DNA of 22,696 nt, taken from positions 1-22,696 of the forward strand of contig CAYLNK010000071.1 of NCBI GenBank assembly GCA_964384675.1. The letters are read 5' to 3'. The first letter of the stretch is position 1, and every line of letters begins with the position of its first letter. The stretch is from CAYLNK01 sp964384675. GTDB lineage: Bacteria > Acidobacteriota > Thermoanaerobaculia > UBA5066. Below are positions 12,874 through 21,898 of the stretch, in pieces. The translations under genes were made by a program, and so were the position numbers. Under the pieces are notes generated by a model. That model was not told the DNA's origin, made no database searches, and worked only from the letters and a program-made list of their open reading frames with translations.

Positions 12874-14514
12874 ATGCCGACCTCGATCAGCCTCCGTGCC
12901 GCCGCCCTGGCCATCGCTCTTCTCGCGAAAGCCGCCGCCGGGGCCATCTCCGAGTACATGCCGACGCCCCAGAGCATCGACCCGGCCGCGTCGATCGGCC
13001 TCGACCCGCACTACGTCGCGATCGACCGGACGGTCGCGCCGAAGGGGCTGCTGTTCGTCCACCTCCCGGGGACCGACCTCTCGCCGGGAGGCTCGAAGCT
13101 GATCGTGCAGGGTGCCGCCCTCTCCGGCTTCCACGCGATCGGGCTCACCTACCCGAACGGCATGCGGCCCGAAGAGGCCTGCCAGACGTCGACCGACTCG
13201 CTCTGCTTCGAGAAGGTCCACCAGGAAGCGCTGGAGGGGACGGACAGCTCGCCCGTCTACGTCATCTCCCGGGCCGACTCGATCGAGGGACGGCTCGTCA
13301 AGCTGCTCCGCTACCTGGACGAGCGCTTTCCGTCGGACGGGTGGGGGGCGTACGTCAACCCGTCCGGCAATCCGGTCTGGACGAAGATCAACCTCTCCGG
13401 GTTCTCTCAGGGATCGGGGCACGCGGCGTACATCGGCTACGCCCGGGTCCTCCACCGCCTCGCCCTGATGGCCGGCCCGAACGAGACCTACCTCGACGGG
13501 CGGCTGGCCGGATGGATGACCGGCCCGCACGCCACCCCGGCCAGCGCCTACTACGGCTTCAGCCACCAGAAGGACAACGGCGGGCTGCACCTCCAGATGT
13601 GGCAGGCGTTCGGCCTGGGGGCGTTCGGCGCACCGGCGCTGGTGGACGGCGCGTCGTCGCCCTTCGGCGGCAGCCACATGCTGTACACGGACCTCCCGAT
13701 CGAGGGGAACGACTTCCACAAGAGCGTCTGCCAGGACCTGGTGACGCCGCGGCGGGCCGACGGCTTCCCGATCTACGCCGACGTCTGGAAGCTGATCTTC
13801 GGGCTCGACGGCACCGCCGCCGCGGCGACCAGCTCCTGGATCCTGCCGTCGAGCGCCCACGTGGCGGGCTCGGGGGGCGCCTTCTACACGACCGACCTGA
13901 CCGTCTCCAACCCCGGCGGCGAGGCCGGGGCCTTCACACTGAAGTTCCTCGGCAACGGCGTCGACGGGCGGAGCGGCGCCGAGAAGACGTTCAGCATCCC
14001 CGCCGGCGGAACCGTCAGCAACGCCGACGTCCTGGGCTCGGTCTTCGGGCTGACCAACGCGTTCGGCGCGATCCGGATCTCGTCCACGCTCTCCGGCCTC
14101 GTCGTCCTCGGCCAGACGTCCACCCCCGGCTTCGGCGGCACGTTCGGACAGAGCGTTCCCGCCGTCTCGCCGCTCGAGCTGGCCAGCGCGACGGTCCCCC
14201 GCTCGATCGCCGGCATCCGCGAGGACGCCTCCTTCCGGACGAACCTCTTCCTGGCCAACGCCACCGGGTCGGCGGTCGCCGTCGACGCGGCCCTGGTCTC
14301 GACGTCCGGCCAGTCGCTGGGGACCCGGAGGTACGAACTGCCGCCTCTCGGCATGATCCAGGCCTCGCGCGTCGCGAGGGATCTGGGCGTGAGCGCGGAC
14401 GTCGTCGGGGCGCGACTGGTCCTCTCCACGCCGACGGCCGGAGGCGCGTTCGCGGCCTACGCCTCGACGATCGACAACACCACCAACGACCCGCGGACGC
14501 TGCTGGCGCGGTAG
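12874..14514 (+). CDS. Secreted alpha/beta-hydrolase-like protein with C-terminal beta domain
   Basis: A 546-residue protein with a signal peptide (about 1-23, ALAIALLAKAAAGA) and a GGGAGGA ribosome binding site. Residues ~40-305 look like an alpha/beta-hydrolase domain, resembling the BPSS1187-type family. They include FVHLPGTD (oxyanion region) and the nucleophile elbow GFSQGSG with S178; a histidine such as that in NDFHKSVCQD may complete the triad. From ~310 onward (SSWILPSSAHVAGSGGAFYTTDLTVSNPGG, GGTFGQSVPAVSP, FRTNLFLANATGS) there is a repeated beta-sandwich-like domain that I know from secreted Acidobacteriota proteins. It likely acts outside the cytoplasm as an esterase- or depolymerase-type enzyme, but the substrate is unknown. 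The gene is monocistronic. Confidence 0.8.
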   Translation: MPTSISLRAAALAIALLAKAAAGAISEYMPTPQSIDPAASIGLDPHYVAIDRTVAPKGLLFVHLPGTDLSPGGSKLIVQGAALSGFHAIGLTYPNGMRPEEACQTSTDSLCFEKVHQEALEGTDSSPVYVISRADSIEGRLVKLLRYLDERFPSDGWGAYVNPSGNPVWTKINLSGFSQGSGHAAYIGYARVLHRLALMAGPNETYLDGRLAGWMTGPHATPASAYYGFSHQKDNGGLHLQMWQAFGLGAFGAPALVDGASSPFGGSHMLYTDLPIEGNDFHKSVCQDLVTPRRADGFPIYADVWKLIFGLDGTAAAATSSWILPSSAHVAGSGGAFYTTDLTVSNPGGEAGAFTLKFLGNGVDGRSGAEKTFSIPAGGTVSNADVLGSVFGLTNAFGAIRISSTLSGLVVLGQTSTPGFGGTFGQSVPAVSPLELASATVPRSIAGIREDASFRTNLFLANATGSAVAVDAALVSTSGQSLGTRRYELPPLGMIQASRVARDLGVSADVVGARLVLSTPTAGGAFAAYASTIDNTTNDPRTLLAR

Positions 14515-14557
14515 GGTCCTTACGCGGCGGACGCGGCTGGACGACCCTCCGTGCGGC

Positions 14558-15025
14558 GTGGCACGATTCCCGCGCGTGACCAGCAGAACCGCGGTGGAGC
14601 AGCACCTGCGCGACCTCGCGCGGCTGCGCCGCGTCCGCGACCGGATCGACCGGGAGTACGCGCAGCCGCTGGACGTCGAGGCGCTCGCCCGCGGCGTGGG
14701 CATGTCGGCCGGACACCTGAGCCGCCAGTTCCGCCGCGCCTACGGCGAGCCGCCGTACGCCTACCTGATGACGCGCCGCATCGAGCGGGCGATGGCGCTG
14801 CTGCGGCGCGGCGACCTGGGCGTCACCGAGGTCTGCTTCGCGGTCGGCTGCTCGTCGCTGGGTACGTTCAGCACGCGCTTCACCGAGCTGGTCGGCGTGT
14901 CGCCCAGCGTCTATCGGCGCGAGGCGGCGCGCGCGACGGCGGGGATGCCGCCCTGCGTGGCGAGACAGGTGACGAGGCCGATCAGGAATCGAGAAGCGCC
15001 GGCCCCCGGGCCGCCCCCAGATTGA
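14558..15025 (+). CDS. AraC-family helix-turn-helix regulator
   Basis: A 155-residue regulator consisting essentially of an AraC DNA-binding domain with no ligand domain. Its first helix-turn-helix is DVEALARGVGMSAGHLSRQFRRAYGEPPYAYL and its second is VTEVCFAVGCSSLGTFSTRFTELVGVSPSVYR. Two GTG starts are possible: 14558 as given, or 14576, which gives VTSRTAVEQHLRDLARL and agrees better with the relatives I remember. The tail GMPPCVARQVTRPIRNREAP is a conserved-looking extension. It is the first gene of a tight set with the VOC and UvrA-like genes, with gaps of 5 and 15 bp, and probably controls it. Confidence 0.92.
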   Translation: MARFPRVTSRTAVEQHLRDLARLRRVRDRIDREYAQPLDVEALARGVGMSAGHLSRQFRRAYGEPPYAYLMTRRIERAMALLRRGDLGVTEVCFAVGCSSLGTFSTRFTELVGVSPSVYRREAARATAGMPPCVARQVTRPIRNREAPAPGPPPD

Positions 15026-15030
15026 CGGCC

Positions 15031-15465
15031 ATGAGCATCACCATTCACGCGAGCTTCCTCCCGCACAGCGACCCGGACGCCTCCCTGGCGTTCTACCGCG
15101 ACATCCTCGGCTTCGAGGTCCGCAACGACGTCGGATACGGCGGGATGCGGTGGATCACGGTCGGCCCTCCCGGCCAGCCCGGCACGTCCATCGTCCTTTC
15201 GCCGCCGGTCGCTTCCCCCGGCGTCACCGACGACGAGCGCCGCACCATCGTCGAGATGATGGCCAAGGGGACGTACGCCATGATCCTCCTGGCCACCGAG
15301 GACCTGGACGGCGCCTTCGCGCGGCTGCGGGCCCGCGGCACCGAGGTCGTCGAGGAGCCGACCGAGCAGCCGTACGGGGTCCGCGACTGCGCGGTCCGCG
15401 ATCCGGCGGGCAATCTGATCCGCATCCAGGAGCTGGACCGGGCCGACCGGCGATCGAAGGCCTGA
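15031..15465 (+). CDS. VOC-family (glyoxalase/bleomycin-resistance-like) protein
   Basis: This 144-residue protein contains two betaalphabetabetabeta modules: SFLPHSDPDASLAFYRDILGFEVRNDVGYGGMRWITVGP, then ILLATEDLDGAFARLRARGTEVVEEPTEQPYGVRDCAVRDPAGNLIRI. The final DPAGNLIRI is the family hallmark; its usual metal ligand lies in this region. VOC proteins bind or modify small molecules, including antibiotics, so resistance is one possibility. The neighbouring UvrA-like ATPase suggests a shared role against a DNA-active or other drug. Substrate unknown. Strong resemblance to actinobacterial sequences is recalled, not tested. Confidence 0.92.
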   Translation: MSITIHASFLPHSDPDASLAFYRDILGFEVRNDVGYGGMRWITVGPPGQPGTSIVLSPPVASPGVTDDERRTIVEMMAKGTYAMILLATEDLDGAFARLRARGTEVVEEPTEQPYGVRDCAVRDPAGNLIRIQELDRADRRSKA

Positions 15466-15480
15466 CGGCCGGCGCGCGCG

Positions 15481-17871
<2,391 letters not shown>

Positions 17872-17893
17872 GGGGATCGCGCGAGGGCAGGCC

Positions 17894-19747
17894 TCAGCTG
17901 CTCTCCAGGCTCCAGTGCACCCGGGAGAAGTCGCCCAGCGCCAGGTCCTTCTCGTGGATGCTGAACGTCAGGGTGCCCGCGTCCCAGAAGCAGAAGCCGG
18001 GCTTGCCGTCTGAGTCGAGCATCAGCAGGTTGACCCACTCCCCGGGGAGCCCGCCCACCTCGCGCGAGGCCTGCTCCTCGGGGTTCTCGTTCTGCGTGAA
18101 GACGTGCGCGTTCATCAGGTGCGCGCCGTGCTTGCGCGGAGCGTCGCCCGTCAGCTCCTCCTGAAGCGCCCAGTAGGCGCGCTGGAGCGCGTCGTCCTCG
18201 GGGATCTCGAGGAGCGCCGCGTCCACTCCCGCCAGCCGGCGGCGCGCACCGTAGAGGTTGGGCACCGACACCGTGGCGTCCACGCGCACGTCGAAGCCTC
18301 GAGACGCGTCGGACGCGTCCGAGCCGTCGGTGAGCGTCGCGTCCGGGGGCCAGACGTACGGGCGCAGCGCGCCGGCGGGGGCGGTCGAGTGCAGCACGAG
18401 CACGCGGTCGCCCGACTCCTGCCCCTCGCCGAAGAAGTAGAGGCGGCCCGCGCGCGGCAGCCAGGACTGCAGCGGAGCGATCTCGGCCAGGTCGATCTGC
18501 GCGTAGAAGTGCCAGTGCCGGCCGTCGGTCATCGGGTAGGGGACGTCCGGCGGCAGGTCGGGCGCGCCGCCGACGCGGGAGCGGCCGGGAGTCGCGCCGT
18601 CCGAGGGCACCGTGGCGCGAAGGCGCAGCGTCTGGCGCGCGAGGCGGAGCAGGACCGCTTCGTACCGGGAGAGCCCGTGGCGCTCGAGCGCCGCCCGGAG
18701 AAGCCTCAGGTGCCACGGGCTGTCACGGGCCATCCGGGCCTCACGGTCCACCGCCACGCTCACGTCGGGGCGGTACCGGATGTCGCGGAACAGCGCTTCG
18801 CTCTTCTTCTCGACGGAGACCTGGGCGATCCGCGCCAGGGAGGACGGCAGCGACTCGAAAGGGTTGCCGTCGAGGCTCAGCGACACCAGGGCCGGCAGGT
18901 GGCCGACGAGGTCGGGCAGGGTCCTCAGCCGGTTGCCGTTCAGCATCAGCCGCTGGAGCCGGGTGAGCCGGCCCAGGCTCTCGGGCAGCTCCAGGAGCGC
19001 GCCGTACTGGAGCGAGAGCACCTCGAGCGCCCCGAGGTCTCCGAACCGCGAGGGCAGACGCGCGAAGCCCGCCCGGTGGACGAAGAGCTCGCGCAGGCGG
19101 GAGAGGTCGCAGAACGCGTCGGGCAGCGGCGTGCCGTCGTTCGCCGGCTCGTGGCTCAGGTGCTGGAGCGACAGGAACTCGAGCTGCCCGAAGCGCAGGA
19201 GCTCGTCGCGAAAGCGGCCGTCCCAGTCGCCGACGAACAGGCGGCGCACGCGGTCGGGGCGCACGGACAGGGCCTCCGCGAGGCTCCGGTACGTGTGCGG
19301 ACGCGGCTGCACCTCGCCCGGCGGGAAGGTCCACACCACGTGCATCGCCGTCCCCTGCTCGTCCGGCTCGTAGTCGTGCCTCAGGATGCCGCGGAGCTCG
19401 ATGCGGTCGACGCTCACGTCGGCCTCGCCGTAGAAGCGCGTGCCGAACGCGAAGCCCTTCTCGTAGAGCGGGAATTCGTGAGCGAAAGGTCCGGGCCGAA
19501 GGATCCGCCGGCGCGGCGTGTCCCGATCGTCGTAGAAGTGGAAGGTCGGGACCCGGAACGACGGGGCGATCCGCCCGGGCTCGGGGTTGTCCCCCCCGTC
19601 CGGGTCGAAGGCCGGCCGGTGCCGCGCCCCGTCGAACGGCACGGGCTTCGCCCGGAGGTCGAAGGCCATGCCCCCGTCCTCGAACGTGACCGAGGTCTCT
19701 GGCGCGAACTCGAATTCCGCCTTGCCGATCGTGAACCGGTTGGACAT
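17894..19747 (-). CDS. Leucine-rich repeat protein with C-terminal DUF1963 domain
   Basis: A 617-residue protein starting at the ATG 19745-19747; an upstream extension to 19834 has low-complexity sequence and is not preferred. The N-terminal ~165 residues (RFTIGKAEFEFAPETSVTFEDGG) are unrecognised. Leucine-rich repeats occupy about 175-310 (LRELFVHRAGFARLPSRFGDL, LEVLSLQYGALLELPESLGRL, LQRLMLNGNRLRTLPDLVGHL, LVSLSLDGNPFESLPSSL). The C-terminal part from ~400 is DUF1963/YwqG-like (GGAPDLPPDVPYPMTDGRHWHFYAQIDLAEI, RLYFFGEG, LPGEWVNLLMLDSD). DUF1963 appears in stand-alone proteins of unknown role. There is no signal peptide, so it is cytoplasmic. Its fusion to repeats suggests protein binding. 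It converges on the UvrA-like gene, 22 bp apart. Confidence 0.85.
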   Translation of the reverse strand: MSNRFTIGKAEFEFAPETSVTFEDGGMAFDLRAKPVPFDGARHRPAFDPDGGDNPEPGRIAPSFRVPTFHFYDDRDTPRRRILRPGPFAHEFPLYEKGFAFGTRFYGEADVSVDRIELRGILRHDYEPDEQGTAMHVVWTFPPGEVQPRPHTYRSLAEALSVRPDRVRRLFVGDWDGRFRDELLRFGQLEFLSLQHLSHEPANDGTPLPDAFCDLSRLRELFVHRAGFARLPSRFGDLGALEVLSLQYGALLELPESLGRLTRLQRLMLNGNRLRTLPDLVGHLPALVSLSLDGNPFESLPSSLARIAQVSVEKKSEALFRDIRYRPDVSVAVDREARMARDSPWHLRLLRAALERHGLSRYEAVLLRLARQTLRLRATVPSDGATPGRSRVGGAPDLPPDVPYPMTDGRHWHFYAQIDLAEIAPLQSWLPRAGRLYFFGEGQESGDRVLVLHSTAPAGALRPYVWPPDATLTDGSDASDASRGFDVRVDATVSVPNLYGARRRLAGVDAALLEIPEDDALQRAYWALQEELTGDAPRKHGAHLMNAHVFTQNENPEEQASREVGGLPGEWVNLLMLDSDGKPGFCFWDAGTLTFSIHEKDLALGDFSRVHWSLESS

Positions 19748-19797
19748 GTGAGCCCCCGCCTGGCCGGTATCCGAGGACCGGCGTCCGGGCTTCCCGC

Positions 19798-19825
19798 TCC
19801 CGCCGCCCCCCCGCAGGCGGCGGGA
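19798..19825. terminator. Hairpin between the MBL gene and the LRR-DUF1963 gene
   Basis: TCCCGCCGCC and its perfect complement GGCGGCGGGA flank an 8-nt loop. It lies 41 bp beyond the MBL stop in its direction of transcription. No T-run follows, so intrinsic termination is uncertain. It may instead separate the two transcripts or sit in the 5' leader of the LRR gene. Confidence 0.4.
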
Positions 19826-19865
19826 ATCTAGCATTCAGGTCCGGCCGATCCCGGAGTCTCCGCGG

Positions 19866-20612
19866 TCAGGCCGCGGCACCGACCCGTGCCGGCCCCTCCA
19901 GGCAATCCGCGAGCGCGCGCAGGAGCGCGCCGCCGTCTCCGCGCCACGCCGAGCCGTGCATGACCGCGAGGGTGGTGGGCGCGAGCGCGGCCAGGCGCGT
20001 GAGGACGCCGCGGGTGTTCGTCGAATGCGCCCAGTAGTCGAGGCCGGCGCGCATCGCCTCGCTCGGGCCGAGGATGTCCCCCGCGGTGAGCGGCACGTGC
20101 TCGGCGCCGGGCTGGGTGAAGAGGTCGCCGCAGAGGAGCGTGCCGGTCCTCTCCTCGTACAGGAAGCCGCACTCCCAGCCGTGGGGCACGTGGGGAGCGT
20201 CCAGCCAGCGCACCGTGTGCCTGCCGAGCGCGAGGGACTCGCCGTCCGCGAGCGCGCGCGCCTTGCGGTCCGCGACGTCGTCGACGGAGACCATCGCGGC
20301 GATCTGGCCGCAGACGGGCTCGGACTCCGGCGCGAGCGCCAGGAGCTCGTTCAGCGCGCCGCACTCGTCGGCCTCGAAGTGGGAGAAGCCGACGTAGCGA
20401 AGCCGCGTGGGGGGCAGGACCGCCGCGATCGCCTCCGAGACCAGCGGGAAGAGGCGCCGCGGGCCGGTGTGGAACAGCATCGGCTGCTCGTCGTCGATCA
20501 GGTACTGGTTGAACGTGAACCCACCGGGCAGCGTCGGCATCGGCGTGCTGATCCGGTAGATCCCCTCGGCGACCTCGTCCAGGCTCGTCCGGGACTGCTG
20601 GTTCGTGATCAT
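19866..20612 (-). CDS. MBL-fold protein of the flavodiiron (ODP) type without flavodoxin domain
   Basis: A 248-residue metallo-beta-lactamase-fold protein. The ligand set matches the diiron site of flavodiiron proteins: H78-x-E80-x-D82 (SHFEADE), H144 (PHVPHGWE), D163 (LLCGDLF) and H219 (VMHGSAW). The glutamate in HxExD, rather than the HxHxDH of zinc hydrolases, points to iron and oxygen or nitric oxide binding. The flavodoxin domain that feeds electrons in full flavodiiron proteins is missing, so it is either an oxygen-binding sensor or a reductase using a separate partner. GAAGGAGA precedes the ATG. The gene is divergent from the ECF sigma gene with a shared 91-bp promoter region, which suggests common regulation. 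Confidence 0.88.
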   Translation of the reverse strand: MITNQQSRTSLDEVAEGIYRISTPMPTLPGGFTFNQYLIDDEQPMLFHTGPRRLFPLVSEAIAAVLPPTRLRYVGFSHFEADECGALNELLALAPESEPVCGQIAAMVSVDDVADRKARALADGESLALGRHTVRWLDAPHVPHGWECGFLYEERTGTLLCGDLFTQPGAEHVPLTAGDILGPSEAMRAGLDYWAHSTNTRGVLTRLAALAPTTLAVMHGSAWRGDGGALLRALADCLEGPARVGAAA

Positions 20613-20632
20613 CTCGGCGTCTCCTTCGGCGT

Positions 20633-20667
20633 GGAGGTGTAACGAGACGGCCCCCCGTTACACCTCC
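20633..20667. promoter_or_regulatory. 12-bp perfect inverted repeat in the divergent MBL/ECF promoter region
   Basis: GGAGGTGTAACG (20633-20644) and CGTTACACCTCC (20656-20667) are exact inverted copies separated by 11 bp. They lie midway between the divergent starts at 20612 and 20704. Two readings are possible: an operator for a dimeric regulator, or paired ECF -35 boxes with the GTAAC core facing each gene. As promoters the CGTT -10 partner would be only 12 bp away, shorter than usual, so an operator or overlapping divergent promoters with other -10s is more likely. Confidence 0.6.
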
Positions 20668-20703
20668 TTCTCGAAGGGACGCGTGGAATAGCATGCTCGC
20701 ACC

Positions 20704-21252
20704 GTGGAAAGCGCCAGGGTCGAAGGAGACGACGCCGAGCTCGCACGCCGCCTCGCGACCGGGGACTCCTCGGTCGAGGCCGAGCTTTACCGCCGGCTGG
20801 CGCCCCGGGTCCGCCTCTACGGCCTCCGGCATCTGCGCGACGCCGCCGCGGCCGACGACCTGGTGCAGGACGCTCTCCTGATGTCGTTCGAGATGCTGCG
20901 CGCGGGCAAGGTGCGGCAGCCCGACCTCTTCGTGTCGTTCGTGCTCGGGACGTGCCGCCGGATCGTGGCCGGCTTCCGGAGGGGGGAGGCCCGCCGGCAG
21001 CGGCTCCTGGAGCGCTTCGGACCGGACCTCGCGCCGGCCGCTGCCGTCGAGGCGCCCGTGGACCTGGACCGGCTGACTCTCTGCCTCGAACGCCTCCCGG
21101 TGCGCGAGCGGAGCGTCGTGGCGATGTCCTTCTACACGGAGGCCCCCTCCGAGCGGATCGGCACGGAGCTCGGCATGACTCAGGGCAACGTGCGGGTGGT
21201 CCGGCATCGCGCTCTCTCGCGCCTGCGGACCTGCATGGAGGGGCCGTCGTGA
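20704..21252 (+). CDS. ECF-type RNA polymerase sigma factor
   Basis: A 182-residue sigma factor from GTG 20704, the first possible start after the in-frame stop at 20689. Region 2 spans about 10-75 (ELARRLATGDSSVEAELYRRLAPRVRLYGLRHLRDAAAADDLVQDALL), then FVLGTCRRIVAGFRR. Region 4 is near 120-175 (LCLERLPVRERSVVAMSFYTEAPSERIGTELGMTQGNVRVVRHRALSRL). No ribosome binding site is visible at the usual distance. Its stop overlaps the next gene as GTGA, and that gene encodes a zinc-motif anti-sigma-like protein, so this is a regulated sigma/anti-sigma pair. Likely targets include its own operon and the divergent MBL gene through the inverted repeat. Confidence 0.9.
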   Translation: MESARVEGDDAELARRLATGDSSVEAELYRRLAPRVRLYGLRHLRDAAAADDLVQDALLMSFEMLRAGKVRQPDLFVSFVLGTCRRIVAGFRRGEARRQRLLERFGPDLAPAAAVEAPVDLDRLTLCLERLPVRERSVVAMSFYTEAPSERIGTELGMTQGNVRVVRHRALSRLRTCMEGPS

Positions 21253-21824
21253 GCTCCGTCGCGGGCGATTGCCGGGCACCGCTCGAGCTCCCGGCGCTCG
21301 TCGACTACTGGCTCGCGGAGCTGCCGGAGGCCGAGGCCGAGCGGGTCGAGGAGCATCTCTTCGCGTGCGACGGCTGTGGACGAGAGCTGCGCGCGCTCGT
21401 GTCCCTGGGGGACGGCGTGCGCCGGCTCGCGCACCGGGGCGCCCTCTCGATGGTCGTGACCCCGTCCTTCCTCGAGACGGCGTCCCGCGCCGGGCTCCGG
21501 ACCCGCGAGTACGTGGTCCCGCCGGGCGGCCGGGTCGCCTGCACGGTGACGGCGGCGGACGACCTCCTGATCAGCCGGATGCGCGCCGACTTCGCCGGCG
21601 TCTCGCGGCTCGACGTCCTCGCGTGGGTGGAGGGCGAGCCCGACGCCCGGATCGAGGACGTCCCGATCCGCCAGGACGCGGAGGAGCTGATCGTGGCCCA
21701 GTCCATGCCCTGGGTCCGCGATCTGGGTCACACCGTCCTTCGGTTCCGCCTGGTCGCGCGGGACGGCTCCGCCGAGCGCGTCCTGGGCGACTACACGTTC
21801 GAGCACACGCCGACGCCGCCCTGA
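21249..21824 (+). CDS. Soluble zinc-binding (ZAS-like) anti-sigma factor
   Basis: A 191-residue protein from GTG 21249, which overlaps the sigma stop as GTGA. The N-terminal ~50 residues form an anti-sigma zinc-finger domain, with H36-x3-C40-x2-C43 (EEHLFACDGCGRE) after LVDYWLAELPEAEAERV. In ZAS proteins such a motif binds zinc and can sense thiol oxidation. No membrane helix is present, so it is cytoplasmic, unlike many anti-sigma factors. The C-terminal ~120 residues (REYVVPPGGRVACTVTAADDLLISRMRADFAGVSRLDVLAWVEG) look beta-rich and are unrecognised; they may be a ligand or redox sensor. It should hold the ECF sigma inactive until the signal arrives. The motif is seen; the signal is inferred. 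Confidence 0.85.
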   Translation: MSSVAGDCRAPLELPALVDYWLAELPEAEAERVEEHLFACDGCGRELRALVSLGDGVRRLAHRGALSMVVTPSFLETASRAGLRTREYVVPPGGRVACTVTAADDLLISRMRADFAGVSRLDVLAWVEGEPDARIEDVPIRQDAEELIVAQSMPWVRDLGHTVLRFRLVARDGSAERVLGDYTFEHTPTPP

Positions 21825-21898
21825 ACCCGCCTGGAGCCGGGTGTCCGACCGGGCCGCGGGGTGAACCGAGTCTCAGGACACGTGTGAGAATCTTCCAT

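Noticed and set aside
12718..14703. Minus-strand open frame of 661 codons
   Set aside because: Antisense to the secreted hydrolase, which has a signal peptide, a ribosome binding site and a recognisable active-site motif; the antisense frame has none.
19828..21279. Minus-strand open frame of 483 codons spanning the MBL and sigma genes
   Set aside because: It covers two real genes and their promoter region in another frame and resembles no protein.
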